From NCBI GenBank assembly GCA_002841495.1, contig PGZV01000016.1, positions 62,001 to 126,000 on the forward strand: a stretch of DNA of 64,000 nt, in the 5' to 3' direction. Every line of letters starts with the position of its first letter. Position 1 is the stretch's first letter. The position numbers were made by a program, and so were the translations under genes. The DNA comes from Firmicutes bacterium HGW-Firmicutes-2 (GTDB lineage: Bacteria; Bacillota; Clostridia; Lachnospirales; Vallitaleaceae). The notes below the pieces were generated by a model. It saw only the letters and a list, made by a program, of their open reading frames with translations. It made no database searches and was not told the origin of the DNA. Below, piece after piece: positions 17,865-26,839 of this stretch.

Positions 17865-18773
17865 ATGCGTCTTTACAACATCTATAGTCAATATTTAAAA
17901 AATGAATATGGTACGAAGGTTTATAAATTGCCAATTAATTTACCGATTACGTGTCCGAATAGAGATGGAACACTTGGCAGACAAGGCTGTTATTTTTGTA
18001 GTGACAAAGGTGCCGGTTTTGAATCTTTACCGTCCACTCAATCCGTATCAACACAATTAAGATCTAATATGGATTATATTGGAAAAAGATACGGTGCTAA
18101 GAAATTCATAGCTTATTTTCAAAACTATACCAATACTTATATGTCCTATGATGTGTTTGATGCATATATTCGTTCAGCCTGCATAGAACATATTGTAGAA
18201 ATAGATATTGCCACAAGACCGGATTGTATTGACCGGGAATATCTTAAAATACTAAAAAACATCAGTAACTTCTATCATGTAAAAATCGTCATCGAACTTG
18301 GTTTACAAACGACCAATGACGATACTCTGGTAAAAATCAATCGTGGTCATGATGTATTGTCTTATATAAATGCCACAAATTTAATTCATGATTATGGATT
18401 TAAAGTATGTACGCACTTAATCATGAACCTACCTTGGGATGAAGATGATGAAGTTATAAAGATGGCTTTACTGATGAATCAACTGAATGTTGAAATGGTA
18501 AAACTACATGCTTTGTATATTGCCAAAGGTACAGTTTTTGAAAATATGTACAATCAAGGGTTGTTAAAGATGGATACTATGGATAATTACATAAATAGGG
18601 TCGTGAACTTCTTGACATACCTTGATCCGAACTGTGCTGTTCAAAGATTGGTCAGTCGAGCACCAAAAGAAGACACAGTATTTTGCAACTGGAATACAAG
18701 TTGGTGGATTATTAAGGAGAGTATTGAAAAAAAAATGTTGAAAGAAGGATTATATCAAGGTAAAATGATATAA
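17865..18773 (+). CDS. TIGR01212 family radical SAM protein (YtqA-like)
   Basis: The protein has an early cysteine cluster, TCPNRDGTLGRQGCYFC, matching the unusual spacing of the TIGR01212/YtqA radical SAM family. Other conserved parts are KFIAYFQNYTNTY, EIDIATRPDC, ELGLQTTND and HLIMNLPWD. The substrate is unknown; the Elp3-like core hints at RNA or protein modification. The frame opens at 17847, but that ATG has no RBS, and homologues begin near MRLYNIYSQYLK, so 17865 is chosen. Confidence 0.88.
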   Translation: MRLYNIYSQYLKNEYGTKVYKLPINLPITCPNRDGTLGRQGCYFCSDKGAGFESLPSTQSVSTQLRSNMDYIGKRYGAKKFIAYFQNYTNTYMSYDVFDAYIRSACIEHIVEIDIATRPDCIDREYLKILKNISNFYHVKIVIELGLQTTNDDTLVKINRGHDVLSYINATNLIHDYGFKVCTHLIMNLPWDEDDEVIKMALLMNQLNVEMVKLHALYIAKGTVFENMYNQGLLKMDTMDNYINRVVNFLTYLDPNCAVQRLVSRAPKEDTVFCNWNTSWWIIKESIEKKMLKEGLYQGKMI

Positions 18774-18804
18774 TGTCAAGAGAACGAATAGAAGAGGTGG
18801 TCGC

Positions 18805-20283
18805 ATGGCTTCTAAAAAAAATAGTAACCGCTACCTAAAACTCAAATCAGAAACAACTCAAAAAACCGAGGCAACCAAACATTTGAATTTTGGTGTTTTT
18901 GTTTTTGTGCTTATATTAGCCTATTTGGTATTTATCATGATTTCTTTTGCCATAAAAGAAAAGGTGAATTATACCATTGCAGAACTTGGGACATTATCTC
19001 ATTCAAATACTTTTACAGGTTTGGTTATAAGAAATGAAAGTGTGACCACTGCTGATTCAGCCGGAGAAATCCGTTACTTTTTAACAGAAGGGGCGCGTGT
19101 TAGAAATACCAACACGGTTTGTGGGGTTATTTCTGATGCAGACTATGTTGCACTGCTAGATCAGGAGATTTTTAAAGCTAATCAAAGACTTGACAGTAGC
19201 GATTCATCTTTTGAAGACAGTTATGGCTATCTTCAAAACCGCATAAAAAATTATGTCATTAACCAACACAACAAAAAATTTGACCATACGTATACGGTGA
19301 GAAAGCAGTTGGAAAATGATATAAGCGATATACGAAATACCGTTATTGTTCAACAAAGAAGTCTGGGACTATCGGACAGTTCGAATATTGATACGTTAGA
19401 AAAAGAACTTGGCAATAGTATACGTATGCATAAAGCAACCAGTAGTGGATTGGTTTCTTATATTATTGACGGTATGGAGGACATTACCACTGAAACTTTT
19501 AAAATCAGTGATCTAAATCGTGCGCCTGAAATTCAAGACACGGTGACTAAAAGTAATATTTCTATGGGACAACCCATTTTTAAAGTAGTCGATAATTACT
19601 TATGGCACATAGTGGCAGAAATAGATCCTGAGAGTGCTAAGTTACTAGAAAACATGAATTATAAAACCATTCATTTTGTTGAAAAAAACATAGAAATTGT
19701 GGCAAAAATTCAAGTATTTACAGAAGATCATAAAACATATATAAAAATAGAAGCAGATCGTATGTTAAATGAATTTTTAAATGAGCGATTTGTTGATTTT
19801 AGAATTATTCATGAAAATCATCAAGGTATAAAAATACCCGAATCCGCAATTGTCAGAAAGAACTTTGCAGTCATACCGTCTCAGTACTTCGGATATTTAA
19901 ATAACCGGTATGGTGTTTATAAAAAGGTGATGTCAGAGGATGCTCCAGGAGATAGTACCATTGATTTTACATCCACAAGACTATTTCAAAAGGTAGATGA
20001 TTTCGTTTATGTACCTACTTCAGACACGATTAGAATTGGTGACGTATTATCTTTTACAGACCCTGATTCCATGGTCACGACAGAGTTCATAATAGAAAAA
20101 ACAGAAGATCTGGATGGCGTTTATGTGGTTAATAAAGGTTTTGCTGATTTCAAATTCATAGAAACAACTTATAAAGATATTGATTATCGCATCGTTGCGC
20201 CATATACACCTTATGGCGTACGGATCTATGACCGAATAGCTACAGAAGGTATAACGACAACTGAATATCAAACCATTAATTAA
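18805..20283 (+). CDS. HlyD-like membrane-anchored protein
   Basis: The 492-residue protein has a charged N-terminus, one membrane helix (about 28-50) and a large extracytoplasmic part. A barrel-sandwich-like start (TFTGLVIRNES, GEIRYFLTEGARV), a coiled region (about 115-200) and later beta domains resemble HlyD/membrane fusion proteins. In Clostridia such a gene often precedes the YggS-sepF block, as here. No ABC transporter partner is adjacent, so an efflux role is not supported; a cell-envelope role is inference. Confidence 0.7.
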   Translation: MASKKNSNRYLKLKSETTQKTEATKHLNFGVFVFVLILAYLVFIMISFAIKEKVNYTIAELGTLSHSNTFTGLVIRNESVTTADSAGEIRYFLTEGARVRNTNTVCGVISDADYVALLDQEIFKANQRLDSSDSSFEDSYGYLQNRIKNYVINQHNKKFDHTYTVRKQLENDISDIRNTVIVQQRSLGLSDSSNIDTLEKELGNSIRMHKATSSGLVSYIIDGMEDITTETFKISDLNRAPEIQDTVTKSNISMGQPIFKVVDNYLWHIVAEIDPESAKLLENMNYKTIHFVEKNIEIVAKIQVFTEDHKTYIKIEADRMLNEFLNERFVDFRIIHENHQGIKIPESAIVRKNFAVIPSQYFGYLNNRYGVYKKVMSEDAPGDSTIDFTSTRLFQKVDDFVYVPTSDTIRIGDVLSFTDPDSMVTTEFIIEKTEDLDGVYVVNKGFADFKFIETTYKDIDYRIVAPYTPYGVRIYDRIATEGITTTEYQTIN

Positions 20284-20293
20284 GGGGGCCAAT

Positions 20294-20983
20294 ATGATTC
20301 AAGAAAATCTTAATAACATTAACAAGAAAATCACAGAAACTTGCCTTAAAATGGCTATAGATCCCAAAAATGTTGTCTTGATTAATGTATCAAAGACAAA
20401 ACCGCTTAGCTTATTGGAAGAAGGTTATGCAGCCGGTATGCGCATTTTTGGTGAGAATAAAGTTCAGGAAATTTGTGATAAATATGAACAATTCAAAAAA
20501 GATGATATACAGTGGCACATGATTGGACATTTGCAACGTAACAAAGTCAAATATATTGTTGACAAAGTTGCACTCATTCATTCTGTTGACTCATACCGTC
20601 TTGCTGAAACCATATCCAAAGAAGCAAAAAAGAAAAATGTAGTTGCACACATTCTCATACAAGTCAATGTCGCACAAGAAGACAGTAAATACGGGTTGGA
20701 AACGGCAGAAGTTATGGATATGGTTAAGTCCATACATCAATTGGAACATCTTAAGATAGAAGGCCTAATGACCATTGCACCTTTTGTTGAGAATGCTGAG
20801 GAGAATCGCCCTATATTTAAGGCTATGTACCAACTTTCTGTTGACATAAAAGAACAAAACCTTGATAATGTGAGTATGGATGTCCTATCTATGGGTATGA
20901 CCAATGATTTCACAGTGGCCATAGAAGAAGGGGCTACCATGATTCGAATCGGAACCGCTCTATTCGGCGAACGAAACTATTGA
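20294..20983 (+). CDS. YggS family pyridoxal phosphate homeostasis protein
   Basis: YggS/YlmE/PROSC proteins bind PLP and balance vitamin B6 pools. The 229-residue protein shows INVSKTKPL with the PLP-binding Lys, GENKVQE, WHMIGHLQRNK, and SMGMTNDFTVAIEEGATMIRIGTALFG (the phosphate-binding end is within this segment). It lies 10 bp after the HlyD-like gene and before sepF, as in many Gram-positive bacteria. Confidence 0.94.
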   Translation: MIQENLNNINKKITETCLKMAIDPKNVVLINVSKTKPLSLLEEGYAAGMRIFGENKVQEICDKYEQFKKDDIQWHMIGHLQRNKVKYIVDKVALIHSVDSYRLAETISKEAKKKNVVAHILIQVNVAQEDSKYGLETAEVMDMVKSIHQLEHLKIEGLMTIAPFVENAEENRPIFKAMYQLSVDIKEQNLDNVSMDVLSMGMTNDFTVAIEEGATMIRIGTALFGERNY

Positions 20984-21046
20984 TAAAATGGTTAAGGCGA
21001 AAATCCCCTTAGCCATGTAAATAATTAATTACAAGGGGTGAACATT

Positions 21047-21559
21047 ATGGCAAAATTCATTGATAAAATGATGGATATGATGAAATTAAACGATTATGAA
21101 GATGAGCAAGAAGATATTGATGTTCGTGAAGATTACATACAAGAATCTGCTTACCGTCAAACACTCAAAGACAATCAAGGGGAGCAGACAAGGTCTTTTA
21201 GAACATTCTCCGGTGGTAAAGATACACCCAGTGCGTCTAAAGTGGTAAATTTTCAAGCAAGTGTTCAAATGGAAGTTGTTGTTATTCAACCGGAATCCTA
21301 TGATGAAGCACAAGACATATGTGATCATATTAAAAGCCAACGTCCGGTGATCATCAACTTAGAAAATATGGAGCGCAATGTTGCGCAACGTATCATGGAT
21401 TTTGTTAGCGGATCCTGCTATACATTAAATGGTAATCTTCAAAGAGTCACAAATAATATCTTTATCATTGCGCCTGAAAATGTAGATGTTGCCGGTGATT
21501 TTCGAGAAGAACTTAAATCAAACGGTATTATTTTACCTTGGAAGACTCAGGAAGATTAA
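21047..21559 (+). CDS. sepF: Cell division protein SepF
   Basis: SepF tethers and bundles FtsZ. The 170-residue protein has an N-terminal amphipathic segment (MAKFIDKMMDMMKL), an acidic linker and the SepF core with RPVIINLENM and RIMDFVSGSCYTLNG. The frame also opens at GTG 21038, but AAGGGG at 21033-21038 gives normal spacing to ATG 21047. A small inverted repeat (20987-21016) lies just upstream. Confidence 0.93.
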   Translation: MAKFIDKMMDMMKLNDYEDEQEDIDVREDYIQESAYRQTLKDNQGEQTRSFRTFSGGKDTPSASKVVNFQASVQMEVVVIQPESYDEAQDICDHIKSQRPVIINLENMERNVAQRIMDFVSGSCYTLNGNLQRVTNNIFIIAPENVDVAGDFREELKSNGIILPWKTQED

Positions 21560-21583
21560 TCACCGACCCTTTTTGGAGGTTTT

Positions 21584-21856
21584 ATGACAGTTTTATTCAT
21601 ACGTGCACTGTACTATTTTCTCGTTATCTTAAGTACTTTGATTGTTGTGAGCGCCTTAATTTCTTGGTTGCCTATCAATCATGGTAACTTTTTTGTGCGG
21701 TTACTACACACCATCATTGATCCCATATTAATACCTATTCGAACCATGATTAAAAAATCAATTTTTGGTGGCGCAAACATGGCTTTGGATTTTTCACCTT
21801 TTATTGCCTATTTAATTTTGACAACTTTACAAAACTATTTACGTCCTTATATGTAG
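21584..21856 (+). CDS. YggT family membrane protein
   Basis: The 90-residue protein has two hydrophobic helices (about 5-27 and 64-85) joined by the signature LISWLPINHGNF and PILIPIRTMI. YggT proteins are linked to envelope stability and division but their exact role is unclear. TTTGGAGG precedes the ATG, 24 bp after sepF. Confidence 0.9.
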   Translation: MTVLFIRALYYFLVILSTLIVVSALISWLPINHGNFFVRLLHTIIDPILIPIRTMIKKSIFGGANMALDFSPFIAYLILTTLQNYLRPYM

Positions 21857-21871
21857 AATGGATGCTTATAT

Positions 21872-22651
21872 ATGGAAGCGAAAGATAAATCCGATCAATT
21901 GTTCCTAAATAGGCTTGAAGACCTTCTTTGTAAAGCAGATAATATGAATTGGGTAACACATACAGATTTTTTAGATCTTCATCAATTGTCATTGGCTAAG
22001 TCATACTTAGATAAAGCCGGTGTCAACTATCAAGCATATGGTGGTTATGCTCAGGCAGAAAGAGTCATGCTGTTTATGTATCCTACAGGTGACTTTGATC
22101 ATATTCATTATGATTATGATACTTCTGTTATGTATATACGTGTAGATTTACCCTCGATTATAAGCGGAAAAAATCCTACCCATCGTGATTATCTAGGTGC
22201 CCTCATGAATCTGGGCATAGAACGCAAGCTGATCGGGGATCTTTTGGTCGATGATCAAGGCATGTCAATGATTTGCATGGCCACAATTGGTGCATTCATT
22301 ATGGATCAGATTGTAAGTGTTGGCAGAAACAAGGTCAGTCTTATAACCATATCCAAATCAGATTTTGACCGTATGAATAGCCAAAGCTATAAACACATCA
22401 AAGGCACGGTGGCATCTTTAAGGTTAGATAATATCCTTAAACTAGGTACCGGATTGTCTCGTCAAAAGAGTGTTGAATACATCCAGATGGGACGTGTTTT
22501 CATAAATGGTAAGGAAGTATCCCAAATAAGTTTAATCGTTAAGGTTCAAGACATCATTTCCATTCGAGGTGTAGGAAAAATTCGTTTGGAAAACATTGGA
22601 AAACTGACAAAAAAAAATCGAATCTCAGTAGAAATCGATCACTATCAATAG
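21872..22651 (+). CDS. S4-domain RNA-binding protein YlmH
   Basis: The 259-residue protein has the YlmH N-terminal region and a C-terminal S4 domain (about 185-235; VASLRLDNILKLGTGLSR, VNGK-like FINGKEVS). YlmH homologues bind ribosomal or tRNA substrates and in some Firmicutes help rescue stalled ribosomes. It sits between yggT and divIVA, its usual place. Confidence 0.92.
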   Translation: MEAKDKSDQLFLNRLEDLLCKADNMNWVTHTDFLDLHQLSLAKSYLDKAGVNYQAYGGYAQAERVMLFMYPTGDFDHIHYDYDTSVMYIRVDLPSIISGKNPTHRDYLGALMNLGIERKLIGDLLVDDQGMSMICMATIGAFIMDQIVSVGRNKVSLITISKSDFDRMNSQSYKHIKGTVASLRLDNILKLGTGLSRQKSVEYIQMGRVFINGKEVSQISLIVKVQDIISIRGVGKIRLENIGKLTKKNRISVEIDHYQ

Positions 22652-22661
22652 GAGGGTAATC

Positions 22662-23234
22662 ATGGCTAGACTAACACCGATAGACATAGAATCAAAAACA
22701 TTTACAAAAAGTGTATCCGGTTACAACAATCGAGAAGTAAAGACTTTTCTTCGAGAAGTTTTGGTGAATTACGAGCAGCTCTACAAAGAAAATATCGAAC
22801 TAAGAGATAAAGTAAATATGCTCAATGAAGGCATACAATACTATAAAACCATAGAGGATGTTTTACAAAACACGTTGATTCAAGCAGAAAAGATGGCTGA
22901 AGAAACCAAAAATCTGGCACGAAAAAAAGCAGAACAAATTATTAAAGAAGCTGAAATCAATGGGCAAGCAATTGTTAATGAAGGTAAAAATGAAGTCTAT
23001 ACCATTAACAAAAAAAGAGAAGAACTGATCAAACAGTATGATGCATCAAAAATTCAAATCAAGCATTTTTTAAATGCTCAACTTGAGATGACTGAAAAAA
23101 ACGAACTTGAACTTCTAAAAAGCATAAATGCAGTACCCCTTAACGGTTCTTATACGTTTGATGAAGAAGTTGTAGAAGCAGATGATGATGATATGGCAGA
23201 AAATGTTGTAAGCGACGAGACCCTTGAGTCATAA
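22662..23234 (+). CDS. divIVA: DivIVA domain protein
   Basis: DivIVA marks curved membrane at poles and septa. The 190-residue protein opens with the membrane-binding segment LTPIDIESKTFTKSVSGYNN and then coiled coil (about 25-155). The acidic C-terminus (EEVVEADDDDMAEN) is a tail outside the family core. GGAGGG precedes ATG. It ends the division block. Confidence 0.93.
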   Translation: MARLTPIDIESKTFTKSVSGYNNREVKTFLREVLVNYEQLYKENIELRDKVNMLNEGIQYYKTIEDVLQNTLIQAEKMAEETKNLARKKAEQIIKEAEINGQAIVNEGKNEVYTINKKREELIKQYDASKIQIKHFLNAQLEMTEKNELELLKSINAVPLNGSYTFDEEVVEADDDDMAENVVSDETLES

Positions 23235-23255
23235 TGATTATAAATACGCACAGTC

Positions 23256-23287
23256 AACTGTCTAAGTATGCTTAGGCAGTTTTATTT
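23256..23287 (+). terminator. Weak terminator after divIVA
   Basis: AACTGTCTAAG (23256-23266) pairs with CTTAGGCAGTT (23271-23281) with one G-U pair, followed by TTTTATTT. The aroB RBS begins within the T-rich end, so read-through is possible. Confidence 0.6.
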
Positions 23288-23296
23288 GGAGGACAT

Positions 23297-24379
23297 ATGA
23301 AATCAATACATGTAGAAACACCCCAAAAAGAATACAACATACACTTTGAGGCTTCTTTTAAGCCACTAGTTGGACATATCTTAGAGCTTGATAAGCGTTA
23401 TAGTAAAATAGCAATCCTATCTGATGATCAAGTCGCACCTTTATACACCTCTGAACTAAAAAATGTTCTTGAATCTCTTAATGTTGAGGTTCTAAGTTTT
23501 GATTTTGCTCATGGTGAAAAGAATAAAAATTATAAGACCATTAACTTAATCTATGATTTCTTAATTACCAACCAATTTGATCGTCAATCCGTTTTAATCG
23601 CTCTTGGTGGTGGTGTCGTTGGTGATATGGTAGGTTTTACAGCGGCCACTTATATGCGTGGCATTGATTTCATTCAGGTACCCACAAGTCTTTTAGCTCA
23701 AGTGGATAGCAGCATAGGTGGCAAGACCGGAGTTGATTTTAATGGCTATAAAAATATTGTTGGTGCATTCCATCAACCTGAAATGGTATTTATTAACACG
23801 AAAACCTTAAGAACACTGCCTACCCAAGAATTTGCATCCGGTATGGGTGAAGTGATTAAACATGGGTTGATTAAAGATGAAGCTTATTTGTCCTTTCTAG
23901 AAAATAACGTGGATGCCATAAAAAGTCTCAATCATGAAGCCATTACAGAACTGATTAAAACATCATGTCTGATCAAGTCAGAGATTGTATCACAAGATGA
24001 AAGAGAGCAGGGGTTAAGAGCCACTCTTAATTTTGGACATACCATCGGCCATGCCGTTGAAAGATTAATGAATTTCAGCCGTCTTCATGGAGAGTGTGTT
24101 GCTCTTGGCATGATAGCAGCTTCATCGATAAGTCATGCACTCGGCAATATAACAACATCTGATTTGGATAGAATTTCATCTCTATTAGGTTTATACAATC
24201 TTCCGACTAAAATCGAAGGATTATCGGCCGAGGATATATACAAAGAGCTTTTCTTTGACAAAAAAACAAAGCATCATCAGCTAAACTTCGTCCTTCTCAA
24301 AACAATAGGTACATGCTATATGGACAACAATGTGGAAGAGAAATTGATTATGGAAGGTATTAAGGCAATCCTTAATTAG
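23297..24379 (+). CDS. aroB: 3-dehydroquinate synthase
   Basis: AroB makes 3-dehydroquinate from DAHP in the shikimate pathway. The 360-residue protein has the NAD-binding GGGVVGDMVGFTAATYMRG, the FIQVPTSLLAQVDSSIGGKTG active-site stretch and the metal ligands in EVIKHG and NFGHTIGHAVE / LHGECV. TTGGAGG precedes the ATG. No other aro genes are in the window. Confidence 0.96.
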   Translation: MKSIHVETPQKEYNIHFEASFKPLVGHILELDKRYSKIAILSDDQVAPLYTSELKNVLESLNVEVLSFDFAHGEKNKNYKTINLIYDFLITNQFDRQSVLIALGGGVVGDMVGFTAATYMRGIDFIQVPTSLLAQVDSSIGGKTGVDFNGYKNIVGAFHQPEMVFINTKTLRTLPTQEFASGMGEVIKHGLIKDEAYLSFLENNVDAIKSLNHEAITELIKTSCLIKSEIVSQDEREQGLRATLNFGHTIGHAVERLMNFSRLHGECVALGMIAASSISHALGNITTSDLDRISSLLGLYNLPTKIEGLSAEDIYKELFFDKKTKHHQLNFVLLKTIGTCYMDNNVEEKLIMEGIKAILN

Positions 24380-24387
24380 GTGTTCAT

Positions 24388-24885
24388 ATGTTTATAATAA
24401 GTATAGTTTGCATAATTGCGTTGGTTGGACTCGATCAATGGACAAAGTGGTTGACCATCGCGCACTTACAAAATCAAAATGATATTGTTATCCTTGAGGG
24501 TATTCTCAAGCTTACCTATGTAGAAAACCGTGGCGCAGCCTTTGGTATGCTACAAAACCAAATTGGCGTTTTTGCTGTCTTTACAATCCTTACCTTATGT
24601 GCCATGATTTTCATTTATTATATCCTTCCAAGAGACAAATCTTATTTGCTATTAAGGGTTACGATGGTGCTTCTTTTTTCTGGTGCTCTTGGAAATTTCA
24701 TTGACAGAATGAGGAATGGCTTTGTAGTAGATATGTTTCATTTTCACTGGTTTGAGTTTCCTGTTTTTAATGTGGCGGATATCTTAGTGGTCATTGCTTG
24801 TTTTTCACTGATTTACCTTGTGCTATTTCATTATGAAGAAGAGGATCTTGACATTAAGAAATGGTTGCGTGATCGTCATGAATAA
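24388..24885 (+). CDS. lspA: Lipoprotein signal peptidase (signal peptidase II)
   Basis: LspA cleaves signal peptides of prolipoproteins in the membrane. The 165-residue protein has four helices and both catalytic Asp motifs, GNFIDRMRNGFVVD and FNVADI. VENRGAAFGM is also conserved. It is 8 bp after aroB and overlaps the rluD start. Confidence 0.95.
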   Translation: MFIISIVCIIALVGLDQWTKWLTIAHLQNQNDIVILEGILKLTYVENRGAAFGMLQNQIGVFAVFTILTLCAMIFIYYILPRDKSYLLLRVTMVLLFSGALGNFIDRMRNGFVVDMFHFHWFEFPVFNVADILVVIACFSLIYLVLFHYEEEDLDIKKWLRDRHE

Positions 24886-25801
24886 TCAAGAGTTTGTTGT
24901 GACTAAAGAAGAAACTGGTGAGCGATTAGACAAATACCTAACATCAAAGCTTTCGGATGTAACAAGGTCTCATATTCAAAAGTGGATAACAGAAGAGCAG
25001 GTTACCTTAAATCATTTACCGGTGAAATCCAACCATAAAGTGCAATTGGGGGACAAGATAGTTCTGACCATACCTGTCGTTAAGGATGTCGCTATAACGC
25101 CAACCCCTATGGAACTGGATATCGTTTATGAAGACCAGGACCTACTAATCATTAATAAGCCGGTTGATATGGTTGTACACCCGGCTCCCGGTCACTATGA
25201 GGACACCTTAGTCAATGGGATTATGTATCATTGTAAGGCAAGTCTTTCCGGAATCAATGGTGAGTTGCGTCCGGGAATCGTTCATCGCATAGACAAAGAT
25301 ACCACAGGTCTTTTGGTTGTATGTAAAAATGACCGTGCCCACGTACATGTAGCAGAACAGCTTAAAGAACACAAAGTCGATCGTCTCTATGAAGCCATCG
25401 TCTATAATAGCGTAAAAGACGAAGAGGGGACAGTCGAAGGTCCTATCGGTCGCCATCCCATTAACCGAAAAAAAATGGCGATTAATTTCAAAAATGGTAA
25501 AGACGCAATCACCCATTATAAAGTCCTCAATCGATTAGAACATGGCTTTACCCATATCGAACTTAAACTAGAAACAGGACGAACCCATCAGATTCGTGTT
25601 CATATGGCCAGCATCAATCATCCATTACTTGGAGATCCTCTCTATGGCCCCAGAAATAGCCATATGAAGTTGCCGGGACAGATGCTTCATGCCAAGACAC
25701 TTGGCTTCATACATCCCTCAACTGGGCAATATATGTCCTTTACAGCGCAAAGGCCAGTAGACTTTGAAAAAGCATTGTTGCGTCTTGGATATAAAGAATA
25801 A
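24878..25801 (+). CDS. rluD: RluA/RluD family rRNA pseudouridine synthase
   Basis: The 307-residue enzyme has an N-terminal S4 domain (RLDKYLTSKLSDVTRS) and the catalytic motif HRIDKDTTGLLVV containing the nucleophilic Asp. LETGRTHQIRVHMA and HPLLGDPLYG complete the family core. The frame is open from 24818, but ATG 24878 overlaps the lspA stop by 8 nt and gives the normal N-terminus. The RluD name is by position next to lspA and overall size; the exact target uridines are not proven. Confidence 0.92.
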   Translation: MNNQEFVVTKEETGERLDKYLTSKLSDVTRSHIQKWITEEQVTLNHLPVKSNHKVQLGDKIVLTIPVVKDVAITPTPMELDIVYEDQDLLIINKPVDMVVHPAPGHYEDTLVNGIMYHCKASLSGINGELRPGIVHRIDKDTTGLLVVCKNDRAHVHVAEQLKEHKVDRLYEAIVYNSVKDEEGTVEGPIGRHPINRKKMAINFKNGKDAITHYKVLNRLEHGFTHIELKLETGRTHQIRVHMASINHPLLGDPLYGPRNSHMKLPGQMLHAKTLGFIHPSTGQYMSFTAQRPVDFEKALLRLGYKE

Positions 25802-25864
25802 AACATTTTCGTCATAAAAACATAGACAAGAATAGAACTCTATGTTAAATTATATTTAATGTCT

Positions 25865-26024
25865 GGTTAAGGCGTCAAAACTATATAGTGAACTTTCATA
25901 TGCAATTTATAGTTATGAATGTATCAACGTAATCTATATATTTCATATGAATTTAGTGAAACTTAGTTTTGTCCCTCTAACCATGTCTGGTTAAGGCGCA
26001 ATTTATAGTTATGAATGTATCAAC
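25865..26024. repeat. Palindromic repeat family 2, copy D (complete plus partial)
   Basis: A unit of about 118 bp (25865-25982) starts GGTTAAGGCGTCAAAACTA and ends with TAGTTTTGTCCCTCTAACC, giving imperfect inverted ends of nearly 40 bp. A second, internally shortened copy follows at 25989-26024. The core ATAGTTATGAATGTATCAAC recurs in copy E at 54960-55000. There is no ORF inside. The block lies between rluD and the pyrR leader, in a 372-bp gene-free stretch. Confidence 0.7.
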
Positions 26025-26053
26025 TTCATAAAAAATCAAATTTCAATATCCAG

Positions 26054-26150
26054 AATCTTTTTAAATTAGTTCCGTGAGACTAATAAGAGGTTGTCGATCG
26101 TCATTGCTACGGCTTCTTATTATGTTGTTTAATAAGAAGTCTTTTTATTT
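26054..26150 (+). promoter_or_regulatory. PyrR-dependent transcription attenuator
   Basis: The segment AGTTCCGTGAGACT (26069-26082) matches the PyrR-binding loop of pyr leaders. It sits in an anti-antiterminator hairpin (TTAGT/ACTAA extended by the CTTTTT and AAGAGG arms). The 3' arm CTAATAAGAGG can instead pair with CTTCTTATTA to form an antiterminator. A terminator follows: GGCTTCTTATT pairs with AATAAGAAGTC, then TTTTTATTT (26111-26150). With UMP-bound PyrR, termination is favoured. The pyrR start is 24 bp downstream. Confidence 0.85.
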
Positions 26151-26173
26151 GTCAAAAGGAAAGGGATACGACT

Positions 26174-26692
26174 ATGAAACACATATTGGACCAACAGGCC
26201 ATAGGACGCATGGTTACACGTATCGCCCATGAAATTATTGAGAACAACAAGGGTGTTTCCGATGTGGTTATTCTTGGTATTAAAACAAGAGGTGTTCCAC
26301 TAGCCAAAAGAATCGTTGAGAAAATCGAAGAAATTGAAGGTCTCAAAGTGCCTTTCGAATCACTGGATATCACGTTCTACCGAGATGATTTGGAGAAAAA
26401 AAGCATACAACCCGTGGTTAACAACCAACTCAGTATCAATGTGAATGACCAAATCGTTGTACTGGTAGATGATGTGGTCTATACCGGCAGAACATGTAGG
26501 GCAGCACTAGATGCGGTTATGGATGCCGGACGTGCCAGAAAGATACAATTTGCAACACTTATTGATAGAGGACATAGAGAATTGCCACTTCGAGCGGATT
26601 ATGTCGGTAAAAATGTACCGACATCAAAAGAAGAAATCGTTTCTGTTCATCTAGTAGAAATCGATGGGGAAGACAGTGTCGTTATCGAGTAA
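26174..26692 (+). CDS. pyrR: Pyrimidine operon attenuator / uracil phosphoribosyltransferase PyrR
   Basis: PyrR senses uridine nucleotides, binds pyr mRNA leaders and often has uracil phosphoribosyltransferase activity. The 172-residue protein has the PRPP loop [20 protein letters not shown] and the [15 protein letters not shown] and [10 protein letters not shown] segments. AAAGGAAAGGG precedes the ATG. It autoregulates through the attenuator just upstream. Confidence 0.97.
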   Translation: MKHILDQQAIGRMVTRIAHEIIENNKGVSDVVILGIKTRGVPLAKRIVEKIEEIEGLKVPFESLDITFYRDDLEKKSIQPVVNNQLSINVNDQIVVLVDDVVYTGRTCRAALDAVMDAGRARKIQFATLIDRGHRELPLRADYVGKNVPTSKEEIVSVHLVEIDGEDSVVIE

Positions 26693-26766
26693 GATACTAT
26701 AAATAGGCAGTTTTAATCTAAATAATATTCTTAAGTAATAATTTTGGGTCAGCAACTCACTCAATA

Positions 26767-26810
26767 TACAATAATAAATAGGCGCGCAGCTTATTGTATT
26801 ATACAGCCTA
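26767..26810 (+). promoter_or_regulatory. Inverted repeat in the uraA leader, class unknown
   Basis: TACAATAA (26767-26774) pairs with TTATTGTA (26791-26798). Within and after it TAGGC (26779-26783) can instead pair with GCCTA (26806-26810), so two exclusive folds are possible. It does not match a PyrR box or a purine riboswitch, and no terminator lies between it and uraA. Confidence 0.3.
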
Positions 26811-26839
26811 CGGGCAAAACTATCTTAGGGGGCATCATA

